A stretch of 64,000 nucleotides of DNA from the NCBI RefSeq assembly GCF_015594605.1, contig NZ_JADNQT010000002.1, forward strand, positions 62,001 through 126,000. Reading direction: 5' to 3'. Below the pieces are notes generated by a model. The model worked only from the letters and a program-made list of their open reading frames with translations. It had not been told where the DNA came from and ran no database searches. Shown here piece after piece: positions 1 to 8,224 of the stretch (position 1 is the first letter of the stretch; every line of letters begins with the position of its first letter). This DNA comes from Streptococcus sp. HF-1907. GTDB lineage: Bacteria; Bacillota; Bacilli; Lactobacillales; Streptococcaceae. Position numbers and translations under genes: made by a program.

Positions 1-251
1 TCAGAGGTTGATTGAGCTGTGTTCATTGTAGCTACAGGAGAAGTTTCCTCTGCTGTTGTTGAACTTGTTTCATCAGTATTTACCACTTGCGTAGCAATTG
101 TAGAAGAATCTGATGATGTCGTGATATCCTCTGCTTTTGCTACTGGCCCTGCCATGAAAAGAACACTACCAATTAAAACGGAAGCTGCGCCAAAGGCATA
201 TTTCCGAATTGAATAACGTTGTTCTTCATGATCAAAAAATTTTTGTTTCAT
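1..251 (-). CDS. YSIRK-type surface protein, N-terminal part (runs off the window)
   Basis: The first 83 codons of a secreted or cell-wall protein are visible and the rest lies outside the window. The start is the ATG at 251, preceded by an AAGGA ribosome binding site. The N-terminus reads MKQKFFDHEEQRYSIRKYA, a classical YSIRK/G-S signal peptide, followed by a hydrophobic stretch and a predicted cleavage after VAKA. The mature part begins with a Ser/Thr-rich low-complexity region, typical of a flexible stalk after the signal of streptococcal surface proteins. YSIRK signals are usually found on proteins sorted to the division septum. Function unknown because the functional domain is not in the window. 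Its promoter carries a nisin-box (288..320) identical in layout to that of the CHAP protein gene at 971..3001, so the two are probably co-regulated by the adjacent two-component system. Confidence 0.85.
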   Translation of the reverse strand, partial: MKQKFFDHEEQRYSIRKYAFGAASVLIGSVLFMAGPVAKAEDITTSSDSSTIATQVVNTDETSSTTAEETSPVATMNTAQSTS

Positions 252-287
252 AAATCTAATTCCTTCTTTCATCTCTCTTACATCATC

Positions 288-320
288 AATATAGCAAACT
301 AATTTCAGAATTTGTTCAGA
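288..320 (-). promoter_or_regulatory. Nisin-box-like promoter of the truncated YSIRK gene
   Basis: Read on the minus strand, the site is TTCTGAACAAATTCTGAA, i.e. TCT-N8-TCT (TCT at 320..318 and 309..307). Ten bases after the second TCTGAA comes a -10 hexamer TATATT (293..288). There is no usual -35, as expected for an activator-dependent promoter. The same core and the same spacing occur at 3106..3138. TCT-N8-TCT is the known NisR-responsive motif of the nisA and nisF promoters, and the remembered nisA promoter has the same 10-base spacing to its -10. Confidence 0.75.
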
Positions 321-345
321 ATTTTATTAGAAGTGTGCATTAAGT

Positions 346-374
346 AAAAAGAGTATAGCTAAAGCTTTACTCTC
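346..374 (-). terminator. Rho-independent terminator after the SH3-like gene
   Basis: On the minus strand, AGAGTAAAGCT pairs with AGCTATACTCT with small imperfections, followed by TTTTTAC, directly downstream of the stop of the gene at 384..959. Confidence 0.6.
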
Positions 375-383
375 TACCAATTA

Positions 384-959
384 TCAGTGACCAACATCTG
401 AATAGGCAATGTAGTATCTTGTTCCATCATATGAAACATAGCTATACCACCACTCGCCGTTTTCATTGAAATACTTGTCAAAGTAGACACTACCTTCAGG
501 GTAGCTGTACACTACTCCGATATTCTTATCAGAGGAAGCATATACTGGAACAGTTTTATCTAAGTCAAGTTTACCAGTCGTAACTATTGCACTACCACCA
601 TTTTTTGAACCAACTGGTGTATCATTTGATGGATTAGTTGGTGCAGGGGTTGAACTAGATTGAGGAGCAGATTGAGTTGATGATGGTTCCTCTGAGGTTT
701 CAGTTGGCGAAGAGGACTGTACGTCACTCTCTACATCGGCGTTCGTATTGCTTTCTGAGCTACTTTTTGTTTCTGAACTTGATTTAGATGTCGATGAGCT
801 AGTTGATTTACTACTGCTTGAACTTTTTGTTGTAAGTGTAGTCTTTAAAGAATTGGAAGTTCTTTTCGAACCACTTCTATTTTTTATGAATATTCCTCCC
901 CCTAAAACAAGTATAAGAATAAGCAGCATACACAAAAACCATTTCGTAATTTTTTTCAT
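384..959 (-). CDS. Membrane-anchored Ser-rich protein with C-terminal SH3-like domain
   Basis: About 191 residues from the ATG at 959. That start is preferred over the GTG at 968 because the SD AGAGGTG is well spaced for it. Residues 1-25 form a positively charged n-region and a hydrophobic segment without a clear lipobox, so it is a signal anchor or Sec signal. Residues ~30-110 are almost pure Ser/Thr/Lys/Glu, a wall-spanning linker. The C-terminal ~60 residues (from TVPVYASSDKNIG to the end, with WWYSYVSYDGTRYYIAY) match the bacterial SH3-like fold used to bind cell wall. They are clearly related to the two SH3-like domains of the neighbouring CHAP protein. The stop of that gene (971) lies about 10 bases upstream, so the two are co-transcribed from the nisin-box promoter at 3106. 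No catalytic domain is present. Role inferred: wall-binding accessory of the CHAP protein. Confidence 0.8.
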   Translation of the reverse strand: MKKITKWFLCMLLILILVLGGGIFIKNRSGSKRTSNSLKTTLTTKSSSSSKSTSSSTSKSSSETKSSSESNTNADVESDVQSSSPTETSEEPSSTQSAPQSSSTPAPTNPSNDTPVGSKNGGSAIVTTGKLDLDKTVPVYASSDKNIGVVYSYPEGSVYFDKYFNENGEWWYSYVSYDGTRYYIAYSDVGH

Positions 960-970
960 ATCATTCACCT

Positions 971-3001
971 CTAAGTAATGCTAATATATCGACGATTTCC
1001 AGATGCAGCGATATAACTGATCCAATAGTGACCATCAGATAATAATACCCTATCATAATTAACAGTATTTCCTGATTCGTAATATGCTAATTCTGGAGAA
1101 GAAACTTTTGCTTCAGCTCTAACACTAGCATGTCCAGAAAATCTGTAACTGCCACTATCAGGAATTGAAGGACGTGTTACATAGTTCACAGTTGTCTTCA
1201 ATGCTGCAATACCTTCAAGGCTACCGTCGTTTTGTGAAAAGTACACATGTACATTGTATTCTCCGCCCTCATTTTTATGCTCACTAGGTTTAACAGTAAC
1301 TTTGTAAGAACCATTTGATTGTAACTGTGCGGTATACCAAATAATATCATCTTGTCCATCTTTGGTGGTCCATGTTGGTACTTTTACTTCTTTCAAGCCT
1401 TTAGGGCAAGCAATATTTGAGATAATGACATCGAAAGAACCACTTCCATCATTTCTATTCTCAATTTTTACCGTTCCATTAGGTTTCTGATTTTGATTAT
1501 TTACACTTGGTATATTTATCTTAGTACCACCTACACCAACTAACTTGCCACTGTCAATGACATAGTAAAGGTGGATATTATAATCACCACGATTGTTCTT
1601 GTGATTACTAATATTTACAGTTGTTTTATAATCCCCATTATTCTGCTTGGTTGCTCTATACCAAATAATATCATATTGTCCATTTTGTTCTGACCAAATT
1701 GGAACTTGAACTTCCCTAAGTCCGCTATTACTTGAAACATTAGTAATTACCACGTCAAAAGTACCTGCCTGATCATTTTTATTTTGAATTACTATATTTC
1801 CCTTTACTACTGGAGTAACTGTTGAATTTATCTTATTAACAGCAATATATCTCCTAACTCCCGAATATGAATTGTATGAAATCCATTGATAACCATCAGC
1901 GTTAAGTGTTCTATCATAATAAACTGAATCTCCAGAGTCATAATATGCAATATCAGGACTAGAAATCTTTGGCTCACTTTTTATCCCTAAACGGGATGTA
2001 AAGGTATATCGACCACTTGATGGTAAATTACCGCTACCTCCTGTATTTGGCGTAGGGTTTGAACTATTTGAACCGTTACCTGATAAATCTTTAAAATGAA
2101 TAAATCCAGCATAATGGCTTGCAGACATATTACGAGTATGATAAGAATAATCCCAGTTCCAATTATATTCTTCTACAGTTATATTATTTCCATTTACTGC
2201 AGCAACCCAAGCTACATGTCCATACCCATTATTAACTTCCCATGCAACAGAACCTACTGCTGGAGTATTATTAACTGTGTAACCTCTTGATCTCGCACTA
2301 TTTCCCAAATTACCAGCATCTCCTAGACCACGTGGTGTTTCAAATTTATTTACATTATGAAGTCTGTATGCAACAAATGAAGTACACGTAGACTTATTGT
2401 ACCCCCACGTGTCATATTCAGATGGACGGTTCTTCCACGAAGAAGGATAATCATCACCGATAGCCTGACCAGCTCGAGAAGTGGCCCCTGTAGACAATAT
2501 TCCACTTTTATGGTTATTTAGGAATCCTTCAACTTGTTTTAAGTCTTCATCCTCATCATCTGTCTTAATTGTTTTTTTAGAAGAAGAGGCAGAGTTTTCT
2601 GATTTGTTATCTACACTAGAGTCTGAATTTTCGAAAACTGAACTTTCGTCATTTGAATCACTTGTGGTGGAAATAGTTGAATTGTAATTAGTCTCTTCAT
2701 AATTTGTTGTGTTCTCATTAGAATCTGTAATTTTAGTTTCAGGAGCTACTTGCTCACTATTCTCTATGACTTCAGCATTGACTTCCGAATTTAGCTCATC
2801 ATTCAAATTAGATGTACTACTATCTTTTTGAACATCCTGTTGAGATTCTGGTAATGTATTTTGACTTTCATTATCAATACTAGCTATATTCTCCTGCTTA
2901 CTTTCTACAGAAACTGTATTTTCCACATTAGGAGATTCCAAACTAACTTGCTCATCCGCATGTATAGTCTGTATACCCAGAAGCATAAAAGTACCTAACA
3001 A
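971..3001 (-). CDS. CHAP-domain cell-wall hydrolase-like protein with SH3 and Bsp-like repeats
   Basis: Secreted modular protein, 676 residues from the TTG at 3001. In-frame codons upstream (to about 3076) encode a typical FSIRKYSFGAASVLLG (YSIRK-class) signal, so the ORF start given here is probably not the ancestral one. Order: signal, acidic Ser-rich region to ~170, CHAP domain ~190-305 (Cys206 in STCTSFVAYRL, His262 in GYGHVAW, Glu278), SH3-like domain ~330-390, two ~90-residue GBS Bsp-like repeats (~400-490 and ~510-600, each with FDV(V/I)I, DIIWY, H(K)N and GxYNxHxY), and a second SH3-like domain at ~615-676. CHAP domains are amidases/endopeptidases acting on peptidoglycan, and Bsp-like repeats occur in streptococcal secreted wall hydrolases. 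There is no LPXTG. Oddity: no ATG/GTG/TTG follows the strong SD GGAGGT at the right distance. ATAGG at 3078..3074 would become ATGAGG by restoring one G, giving a perfect start, so expression may be lost or reduced. Confidence 0.75.
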   Translation of the reverse strand: MLGTFMLLGIQTIHADEQVSLESPNVENTVSVESKQENIASIDNESQNTLPESQQDVQKDSSTSNLNDELNSEVNAEVIENSEQVAPETKITDSNENTTNYEETNYNSTISTTSDSNDESSVFENSDSSVDNKSENSASSSKKTIKTDDEDEDLKQVEGFLNNHKSGILSTGATSRAGQAIGDDYPSSWKNRPSEYDTWGYNKSTCTSFVAYRLHNVNKFETPRGLGDAGNLGNSARSRGYTVNNTPAVGSVAWEVNNGYGHVAWVAAVNGNNITVEEYNWNWDYSYHTRNMSASHYAGFIHFKDLSGNGSNSSNPTPNTGGSGNLPSSGRYTFTSRLGIKSEPKISSPDIAYYDSGDSVYYDRTLNADGYQWISYNSYSGVRRYIAVNKINSTVTPVVKGNIVIQNKNDQAGTFDVVITNVSSNSGLREVQVPIWSEQNGQYDIIWYRATKQNNGDYKTTVNISNHKNNRGDYNIHLYYVIDSGKLVGVGGTKINIPSVNNQNQKPNGTVKIENRNDGSGSFDVIISNIACPKGLKEVKVPTWTTKDGQDDIIWYTAQLQSNGSYKVTVKPSEHKNEGGEYNVHVYFSQNDGSLEGIAALKTTVNYVTRPSIPDSGSYRFSGHASVRAEAKVSSPELAYYESGNTVNYDRVLLSDGHYWISYIAASGNRRYISIT

Positions 3002-3105
3002 AACTGATGCAGCACCAAACGAGTACTTTCTAATTGAAAAATGCTGTTTCTCTTTTTTTAAGCTATACTTTTTCCTATTAACTTACCTCCTTTTTCTTTG
3101 ATAGT

Positions 3106-3138
3106 ATCATATCAATTGAATTTCAGAATTTGTTCAGA
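3106..3138 (-). promoter_or_regulatory. Nisin-box-like promoter of the CHAP protein operon
   Basis: On the minus strand, TTCTGAACAAATTCTGAA with TCT at 3138..3136 and 3127..3125 (N8 between). Exactly ten bases after TCTGAA comes a -10 TATGAT (3111..3106), then the SD at about 3090. The 18-base core is identical to the one at 301..321. The spacing matches NisR-controlled promoters as known from Lactococcus. Confidence 0.75.
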
Positions 3139-3196
3139 AAAAAGGGACTGGGCAAATAGTCGAAATCTCATTGATTTTTCAAATTTTCGAAACAAG

Positions 3197-3244
3197 AAAC
3201 CGCATGAAATCTTTCGTTTACAAACGTTGATTTCATGCGGTTTT
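3197..3244 (-). terminator. Terminator after the histidine kinase gene
   Basis: Perfect 15-bp inverted repeat (AAACCGCATGAAATC / GATTTCATGCGGTTT) around a 17-base loop. It sits just downstream of the kinase stop and separates it from the nisin-box promoter. T-rich on both sides, so it may work in both directions. Confidence 0.75.
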
Positions 3245-3251
3245 GCTTATA

Positions 3252-4616
3252 TTAGGCTTTTTGCCTAGCCCACTGAAAATTTTTAATTAATAAAGCGACC
3301 TGTGCGCCACCATTTTGTGGATTTGAGAGCACTAATTGACCTTGATGTCTCATAGCTATCTTTTGAGCAAATGAAAGTCCTATTCCGTAATGCTTATCAT
3401 TTCTTCCTTTATTCTCTGTGTAAAAAAGTTTTCCTCCATCTTTAAGAGCTTCTTCTGTAAATGGTAAACCATTATTCCAAATATCAAAACTGATAAAGTT
3501 AGAGCTTTCAGATATAGTAAGTACCACCTTGCCCTCTTCTGAACAAAATCTAGTCGCATTAGATAAGATATTTATCAAAGCTCTATCTAAGTTGAGACGA
3601 TTTCCTTTAATCATTTTGGTATGGGATTCATTAACTATTTGAAAATTAATTTTTTTTGAAGACATAATCTCTCGACATTCTAATGACAGTTCATCAAGAA
3701 ATTTTGATAATTCAATATCTTCCTGATAATTCCTATCTTCAATTAGCAACCTTGAGTAAGCAACCATTAAATTAAAATACTTTTCAAATATATCAACACC
3801 ATGATTCATTGAGGATATAAAATCTAATTGTTTTTCATCTAGATCAGTCATCTCAAGCAACTCGATATTCCCCTTTAAAACAGTTAACGGGGTTTTAATA
3901 TCATGTGCTAATGCAGCAACTTGAAATGACGAATCCTCTTTACCTTTCTTCTCCATTTCTAATAACTTTGTCAACTCTTCATCTTTTTGATAAAGAGTCA
4001 ATAAAATGTTATTAAATTCTAGTATTTCAGTTTCTTTATGTTCAATATCCGTTCCTGGTATTCCTATATTCAGAGATATTTTTTCAATTAAACGAAAGTT
4101 TTTTGTAAATTCTCTTAAGAGCCTGATAACGGAGATAGAGATGAGTAGTAATTCTAGCACTATAAAAAATAAATAAGAAACTGAATTATAGGAAATATGT
4201 CGAAAATTTCGATTTACAAATTCAGGCATTGTTGGTCTTCTAATAACCAAGATAAAATCTGAGTTTTCATATTCTGTAAACAATATAGAACCCTCGCTAA
4301 CCGAACTTCCAGTATCAAAAACTTCTTTATAATGTTGTAAATCCTGTTTTTGATATTTTCCAGAGATCAATTCGCCATTATCGCTATTAAACAATACATA
4401 ATCAAAGGCAGAGTAATCCATTTGTTTCTTAATACTGTTAGCAGATTTACTATCACTAATTGAAATATGATAGTCTGTTCCATATGTATTCAGCTGACCT
4501 GTAAAAATAAGAACGTAGCTCAGTACAAGCAATATAATAACATTTGCAACTGTACCAATCACTATTTCAAGAGCTGTCCTTAAAATCCGCTTATTAATTG
4601 AATACCTTTTCATCAT
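3252..4616 (-). CDS. NisK/SpaK-like sensor histidine kinase
   Basis: 454-residue membrane histidine kinase. TM1 ~15-39, an extracytoplasmic region ~40-140 and TM2 ~145-165 form the sensor. The H-box AALAHDIKTPLTVLKG has phospho-acceptor His238. The ATP-binding domain follows with an N-box (LINILSNATRF), a G1 region (IWNNGLPF) and HYGIGLSFA. The length, the two-TM sensor and the H-box wording resemble the lantibiotic-sensing NisK/SpaK/SrtK group. Its start overlaps the end of the regulator gene by 23 bases, so the pair is translationally coupled. In nisin-type clusters the kinase senses the mature lantibiotic. No lantibiotic gene is left here, so the present ligand is unknown: possibly a foreign peptide or none. 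It is intact, unlike many neighbours. Assignment to the NisK group rests on gene order and promoter motifs as much as on the protein itself. Confidence 0.8.
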   Translation of the reverse strand: MMKRYSINKRILRTALEIVIGTVANVIILLVLSYVLIFTGQLNTYGTDYHISISDSKSANSIKKQMDYSAFDYVLFNSDNGELISGKYQKQDLQHYKEVFDTGSSVSEGSILFTEYENSDFILVIRRPTMPEFVNRNFRHISYNSVSYLFFIVLELLLISISVIRLLREFTKNFRLIEKISLNIGIPGTDIEHKETEILEFNNILLTLYQKDEELTKLLEMEKKGKEDSSFQVAALAHDIKTPLTVLKGNIELLEMTDLDEKQLDFISSMNHGVDIFEKYFNLMVAYSRLLIEDRNYQEDIELSKFLDELSLECREIMSSKKINFQIVNESHTKMIKGNRLNLDRALINILSNATRFCSEEGKVVLTISESSNFISFDIWNNGLPFTEEALKDGGKLFYTENKGRNDKHYGIGLSFAQKIAMRHQGQLVLSNPQNGGAQVALLIKNFQWARQKA

Positions 4617-5292
4617 TCCACTTATATCCCATCCCCCTTATTGTTTTAATGGGATTAATTCCATAGGGAAAAAACTTGACTCTAATTTGATAAATATATT
4701 CCGAAATTGAACGAAATAATGCATCTGCTTCGTCATCATAGATACGTTCGTAGATTTCTTCTCTTGAATAAACCTTATTTGTCTTGCTAGATAATAGCTC
4801 TAGAATATCATATTCCCTTCTAGTAAGAGAAATAGCTTCACCATTAACACACACGAATTTCTCTTGAAGGTAAAATGTTAGAGGGAATAATTCTCGAATA
4901 ACAGATTCATTGGATTCTGCATTTCTATGACGTTCTTCTCGTTTCAAATGCGCTGCGACCTTAGCAACTAGTTGATTAACACTAAATGGCTTAGTAATAT
5001 AATCATCCCCACCCAAATTCAATCCCGATACAATATCATCTTCAGAATCTTTTGCGCTGACAAAAATAATTGGAGAGATTACTGATTCACGAATCTGTTT
5101 ACAGATTTGCAGACCATCAACATTAGGCATCATAACATCAAGCAATATTAGATCAAATCCTTTAAAATCACTTGTTTTAATAGGAAGTCTAACTTCTTGA
5201 TAAGTCGTCACATTATAGTTTTCCATTTCTAAAATTGTTCGCATCAATTTTAAAATTTCAAAATCATCATCAACTACCAAAATCTTATACAT
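4594..5292 (-). CDS. NisR/SpaR-like OmpR-family response regulator
   Basis: 232 residues. Receiver domain 1-~118 with acidic pocket (VVDDD), phospho-acceptor Asp52 in LLDVMMPNVDG, Thr/Ser switch (FVSAKD) and Lys101 in ITKPF. The C-terminal winged helix (~135-228) contains LTRREYDILELL and IKTIRGMGYKW, standard for the OmpR/PhoB class. Partner of the overlapping kinase at 3252..4616. It lies about 40 bases downstream of a subtilase stub, reproducing the nisP-nisR-nisK order. Its predicted targets are the two TCT-N8-TCT promoters within 5 kb. OmpR-type regulators bind such ~11-bp-spaced direct repeats as dimers. No nisin-box lies directly in front of this gene; the promoter may have been lost upstream with the interrupted peptidase gene. 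Confidence 0.85.
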   Translation of the reverse strand: MYKILVVDDDFEILKLMRTILEMENYNVTTYQEVRLPIKTSDFKGFDLILLDVMMPNVDGLQICKQIRESVISPIIFVSAKDSEDDIVSGLNLGGDDYITKPFSVNQLVAKVAAHLKREERHRNAESNESVIRELFPLTFYLQEKFVCVNGEAISLTRREYDILELLSSKTNKVYSREEIYERIYDDEADALFRSISEYIYQIRVKFFPYGINPIKTIRGMGYKWNDEKVFN

Positions 5293-5332
5293 ACTAGATA
5301 CCTCTATAATCTCATACTACTATTTTATACTA

Positions 5333-5635
5333 TTATTGCACAAAATTTGTAATATTTAGTAGCCTAATTTGTCCATTTTTTCCATTATCACTAAGAAAAC
5401 AATTATCATATAAAATTCGAATAGCTTCATCTGGCTGGTCCTTCAAATTATACTTTTCTATAATCAATCCTAAAGCTGCAGAGACTTTAGGAGTCGAAAT
5501 TGAGGTCCCATATGCATATGTATACTTTCCTTCAAGCGTTGGAACAAGGATCCATTCTTTTTCATATAATCTATCAGCTACCCATTTATCAGGCTCTATA
5601 ATTTCTGTAGTGGGTAAATCTACCACAGAGATTAT
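5333..5635 (-). pseudogene. C-terminal stub of a NisP-like lantibiotic leader peptidase (S8 subtilase)
   Basis: About 100 codons of a subtilisin-like protease, open into the adjacent IS end and lacking the catalytic Asp and His. The active-site Ser motif is present as AYGTSISTPKVSAALGLI (S8 signature GTSxxxP), followed by the usual C-terminal helices. The PKVSAALGLI wording resembles NisP-type leader peptidases rather than C5a-peptidase types. It is located immediately upstream of the NisR/NisK-like pair on the same strand, which is the order found in nisin operons. The N-terminal ~300 or more residues are missing, and an ISL3-type element starts where the ORF loses homology, so the gene was cut by IS insertion or deletion. 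No sortase motif at the end (ends LLNITNFVQ). The subtilase call is firm; the lantibiotic-peptidase call is an inference from sequence wording plus context. Confidence 0.7.
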
Positions 5636-7057
5636 GGAGCTTTTTCAGTATATCAAAAAAGCTCCATAAGACTTATAATGAAAAGCGACTAAACAACTCA
5701 TTAGGAAGACCTTATGGAACAACTTAAGAATACCGCAGAACTCATCGGATTAAAAGACAAAAATATCAAAATTGAGACTATTTTTAAGGCTGATACTCAT
5801 ATCTTGATTGAGGCTAGCCTAGACTATCAGCCTCCACTCTGCCCTCACTGCAAAAGTCAGATGAGCAAGTACGACTTTCAACGAGCCTCTACCATCCCAA
5901 TCCTTGATGTCCAAGGCATGCCAACGGTCCTCAAACTCAAGAAGCGACGCTTTCAATGTAAGGGCTATCGCCGTGTGACAGTTTCTGAGACCAGCTTAGT
6001 CAAGAAGCATTGCCAAATCTCAAAGCCTGTCCGCCAGAAAATCACACAATACCATACCGAAAAGTTAACTAATACTGCCATCGCTAAGAGACTCCACCTT
6101 TCAGTATCTCTTGTCCAACGTCAGCTGGAAGCTTTCACCTTCAAGGAAGACTTTACTCGTCTTCCTGAGGTTCTATCAGTAGATGAATTTTTTCGGAACA
6201 AGGGACAACTGGCCTTCATCGCTCAAGATTTTGAGACCAGAAAGATTGTCACTCTCCTTGAAAACAATCGACAAACCACCATCAAAAACTACTTTTATCG
6301 CTATCCTAGAACTGTTCGTGAGGCGGTTAAAGCCGTTACCGTGGACATATCTGGGTCTTATATTCCAATCCTAAGACCCTTCGCTCTCCTATTTTTAGGC
6401 TCAGGCTGAAACAGTCTCTCCCCAGACTGTTTCACTCCCCAAAGCTAAAATCGTGCTCGACCGCTTCCATATTGTCCAACACCTTGGCAGGGGGCTATGA
6501 TGAGCACTCGAATTGCCATGATGAAGACCTTTGATAAAAAGTCTCTCCCTTATCGAGCCATGAAGAATCACTGGAGAATCCTGCAAAAGGACAGTCGCAA
6601 ACTCTCTGACAAACGCTTTTATTCACGAACCTTTAGGCAAACCTTGACTCCTAAGGAGATTGTTGAGAAAATCCTAGACTTCTCGGAGGAGCTCCGCTAT
6701 TACTATGAGCTGTATCAACTCTTATTATTCCATTTTCAAGAGAAGAATACCGACCATTTTATGGCGCTGATTGACGACAACCTTCCCTTTGTCAATCCTA
6801 TATTTACCGCTGTCTTTAAGACCTTCAAGAAATACAAATCCTACATCGCAAATGCCCTGGAACTCCCCTATTCTAACGCTAAGCTAGAAACTACTAACAA
6901 ACTCATCAAGGACATTAAGCGTCAAGCTTTCGGTTTTCGAAACTTCAAGAACTTTAAAACAAAAATTCTCATCGCTTTGAACATCAAAATAGAGAGAACC
7001 AATCTGATTCTCTCTAGATGTTAGTGATAAGTCACCCACTATAGTTGACAATGAGCC
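5636..7057 (+). mobile_element. ISL3-family insertion sequence, degenerate
   Basis: About 1.4 kb with a single broken ISL3-type transposase. The left end GGAGCTTTTTCA and the right end (reverse complement GGCTCATTGTCA) form an imperfect terminal repeat (8 of 12). The bases next to the ends (GAGATTAT and TATCTTCA) do not form a direct repeat, suggesting that flanking DNA was lost or rearranged after insertion. It separates the lantibiotic relic from the ribosomal-protein operon. Boundaries are uncertain by a few bases. Confidence 0.7.
5714..7024 (+). pseudogene. ISL3-family transposase, disrupted
   Basis: The N-terminal part (5714..6409) has the ISL3 zinc-finger region (CPHCKSQM) and a helix-turn-helix (AIAKRLHLSVSLVQRQL), then the first catalytic motif VLSVDEFF. 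The C-terminal part (6497..7024) has NAKLETTNKLIKDIKRQAFGF with the catalytic Glu. The middle is damaged. After SGSYIPIL a ~50-base insertion, which contains a perfect hairpin GAAACAGTCT/AGACTGTTTC, replaces the normal reading, and the frame resumes at PKAKIVLDRFHIVQHLG. Then AGGGGGCT instead of AGGGCT shifts the frame again before MMSTRIAMM. At least two lesions, so transposition is not expected without helper transposase. Confidence 0.85.
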
Positions 7058-7086
7058 TATCTTCATAACTCAATTTCATAAGAAAA

Positions 7087-7127
7087 GCACCCCTTTCGTT
7101 AGATTCTTTGTCTAACTTATGGGGTGC
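7087..7127. terminator. Stem-loop between the IS element and rplL
   Basis: GCACCCC pairs with GGGGTGC, enclosing a second stem GTTAGA/TCTAAC. A further small stem CCGCAAT/ATTGCGG lies just after the rplL stop (about 7231-7248). One of these probably ends the rplJ-rplL transcript. The assignment is tentative because the T-tracts are poor. Confidence 0.4.
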
Positions 7128-7254
7128 AGTTCACAAGGTTTAATCTTGGTGGGGTTTTAGTGGGGAATGAAATCATTCCACCGAATTTTAATCGCTCTAA
7201 GCAATCATTAAACCTTGATTGACTAGGCTTCCGCAATCAAATTGCGGTACTCTA

Positions 7255-7620
7255 TTATTTAAGAGTAACTGAAGCTCCAGCTGCTTCAAGTTTTTCTTTG
7301 ATTTCGTTAGCTTCTGCTTCTGAAGCACCTTCTTTGATAACTGATGGTGCGTTGTCAACGATAGCTTTAGCTTCTTTAAGACCTTCGCCTGTGATTTCAC
7401 GAACAACTTTGATAACGCCAACTTTTTTGTCACCAGCAGCTGTCAATTCAACGTCAAATGAATCTTTAGCAGCAGCAGCTTCACCACCAGCAGCAGCTAC
7501 AGCTACAGGAGCAGCTGCAGTTACACCAAATTCTTCTTCGATAGCTTTTACAAGGTCGTTCAATTCAAGGATTGAAGCTTCTTTAATTTCAGCAATAATG
7601 TTTTCAATGTTCAATGCCAT
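7255..7620 (-). CDS. rplL: 50S ribosomal protein L7/L12
   Basis: 121 residues beginning [18 protein letters not shown]. The start is the ATG at 7620, preceded by GGAGGAAATAACA. Order: N-terminal dimerization/L10-binding helices (1-~35), Ala-rich hinge (~38-52), and the globular C-terminal domain ([34 protein letters not shown]) that recruits translation factors to the ribosome stalk. Length and sequence are normal. Second gene of the rplJ-rplL operon, 79 bases downstream of rplJ. Controlled by the L10 leader upstream of rplJ. Confidence 0.98.
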   Translation of the reverse strand: MALNIENIIAEIKEASILELNDLVKAIEEEFGVTAAAPVAVAAAGGEAAAAKDSFDVELTAAGDKKVGVIKVVREITGEGLKEAKAIVDNAPSVIKEGASEAEANEIKEKLEAAGASVTLK

Positions 7621-7699
7621 TGTTATTTCCTCCAAATATGTTTTTAATTTAATTGATTTTTATAGTAACACTAGGCTACTTGTTGAAGAGAGCTTAGAA

Positions 7700-8203
7700 T
7701 TAAGCCACGTCTTCGTCTTTTGCTTCTGCCACAGCCTTGACAGCGTATGCTACGTTGCGGACAGGTGCTTGAAGTACAGAAAGGAGCATAGAAAGCATAC
7801 CTTCGCGGTTTGGCAAGCTTGCAAGTGCGTTGATTTCTTCTTTAGAAGAAATGGCACCTTCGATTGCACCACCTTTGATTTCAAGCGCTTCAGCAGTTTT
7901 AGCGAATTCGCTAATAACTTTAGCTGGTGCAATAACATCTTCGTTTGAGAATGCTACTGCAGATGGTCCTACGAAAAGATCTTTCAAATCGTCAAGACCT
8001 GCTTTTTCAGCTGCACGTGACAAGATTGAGTTTTTGATAACTTTGAACTCAACGCCACTTTCACGAAGTGAACGACGAAGTACTGTATCTTGGTCAACTG
8101 TAAGTCCACGTGAGTCAACAACAACGATACTTGCAGCTGCTTTCATTTTTTCAGCAACAAGTTCTACTTGTTCAGCTTTTTTAGCAATAATTGCTTCACT
8201 CAT
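7700..8203 (-). CDS. rplJ: 50S ribosomal protein L10
   Basis: 167 residues from the ATG at 8203 ([19 protein letters not shown]), with SD GGAGG a few bases upstream. The in-frame GTG at 8269 is inside the leader RNA and is not used. L10 anchors two or three L7/L12 dimers on the stalk base. The N-terminal domain binds 23S rRNA ([19 protein letters not shown]) and the C-terminal helix carries L7/L12. Family length normal. Autoregulation through the leader RNA is expected. Confidence 0.98.
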   Translation of the reverse strand: MSEAIIAKKAEQVELVAEKMKAAASIVVVDSRGLTVDQDTVLRRSLRESGVEFKVIKNSILSRAAEKAGLDDLKDLFVGPSAVAFSNEDVIAPAKVISEFAKTAEALEIKGGAIEGAISSKEEINALASLPNREGMLSMLLSVLQAPVRNVAYAVKAVAEAKDEDVA

Positions 8204-8224
8204 TAGTTTTTTTACCTCCGTTTT

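Noticed and set aside
748..978. Open frame on the plus strand opposite the Ser-rich protein
   Set aside because: It is the complement of a Ser-repeat region, which naturally gives Leu/Val-rich open frames; no SD.
5628..7065. Target-site duplication around the ISL3 element
   Set aside because: The eight bases on each side differ (GAGATTAT versus TATCTTCA).
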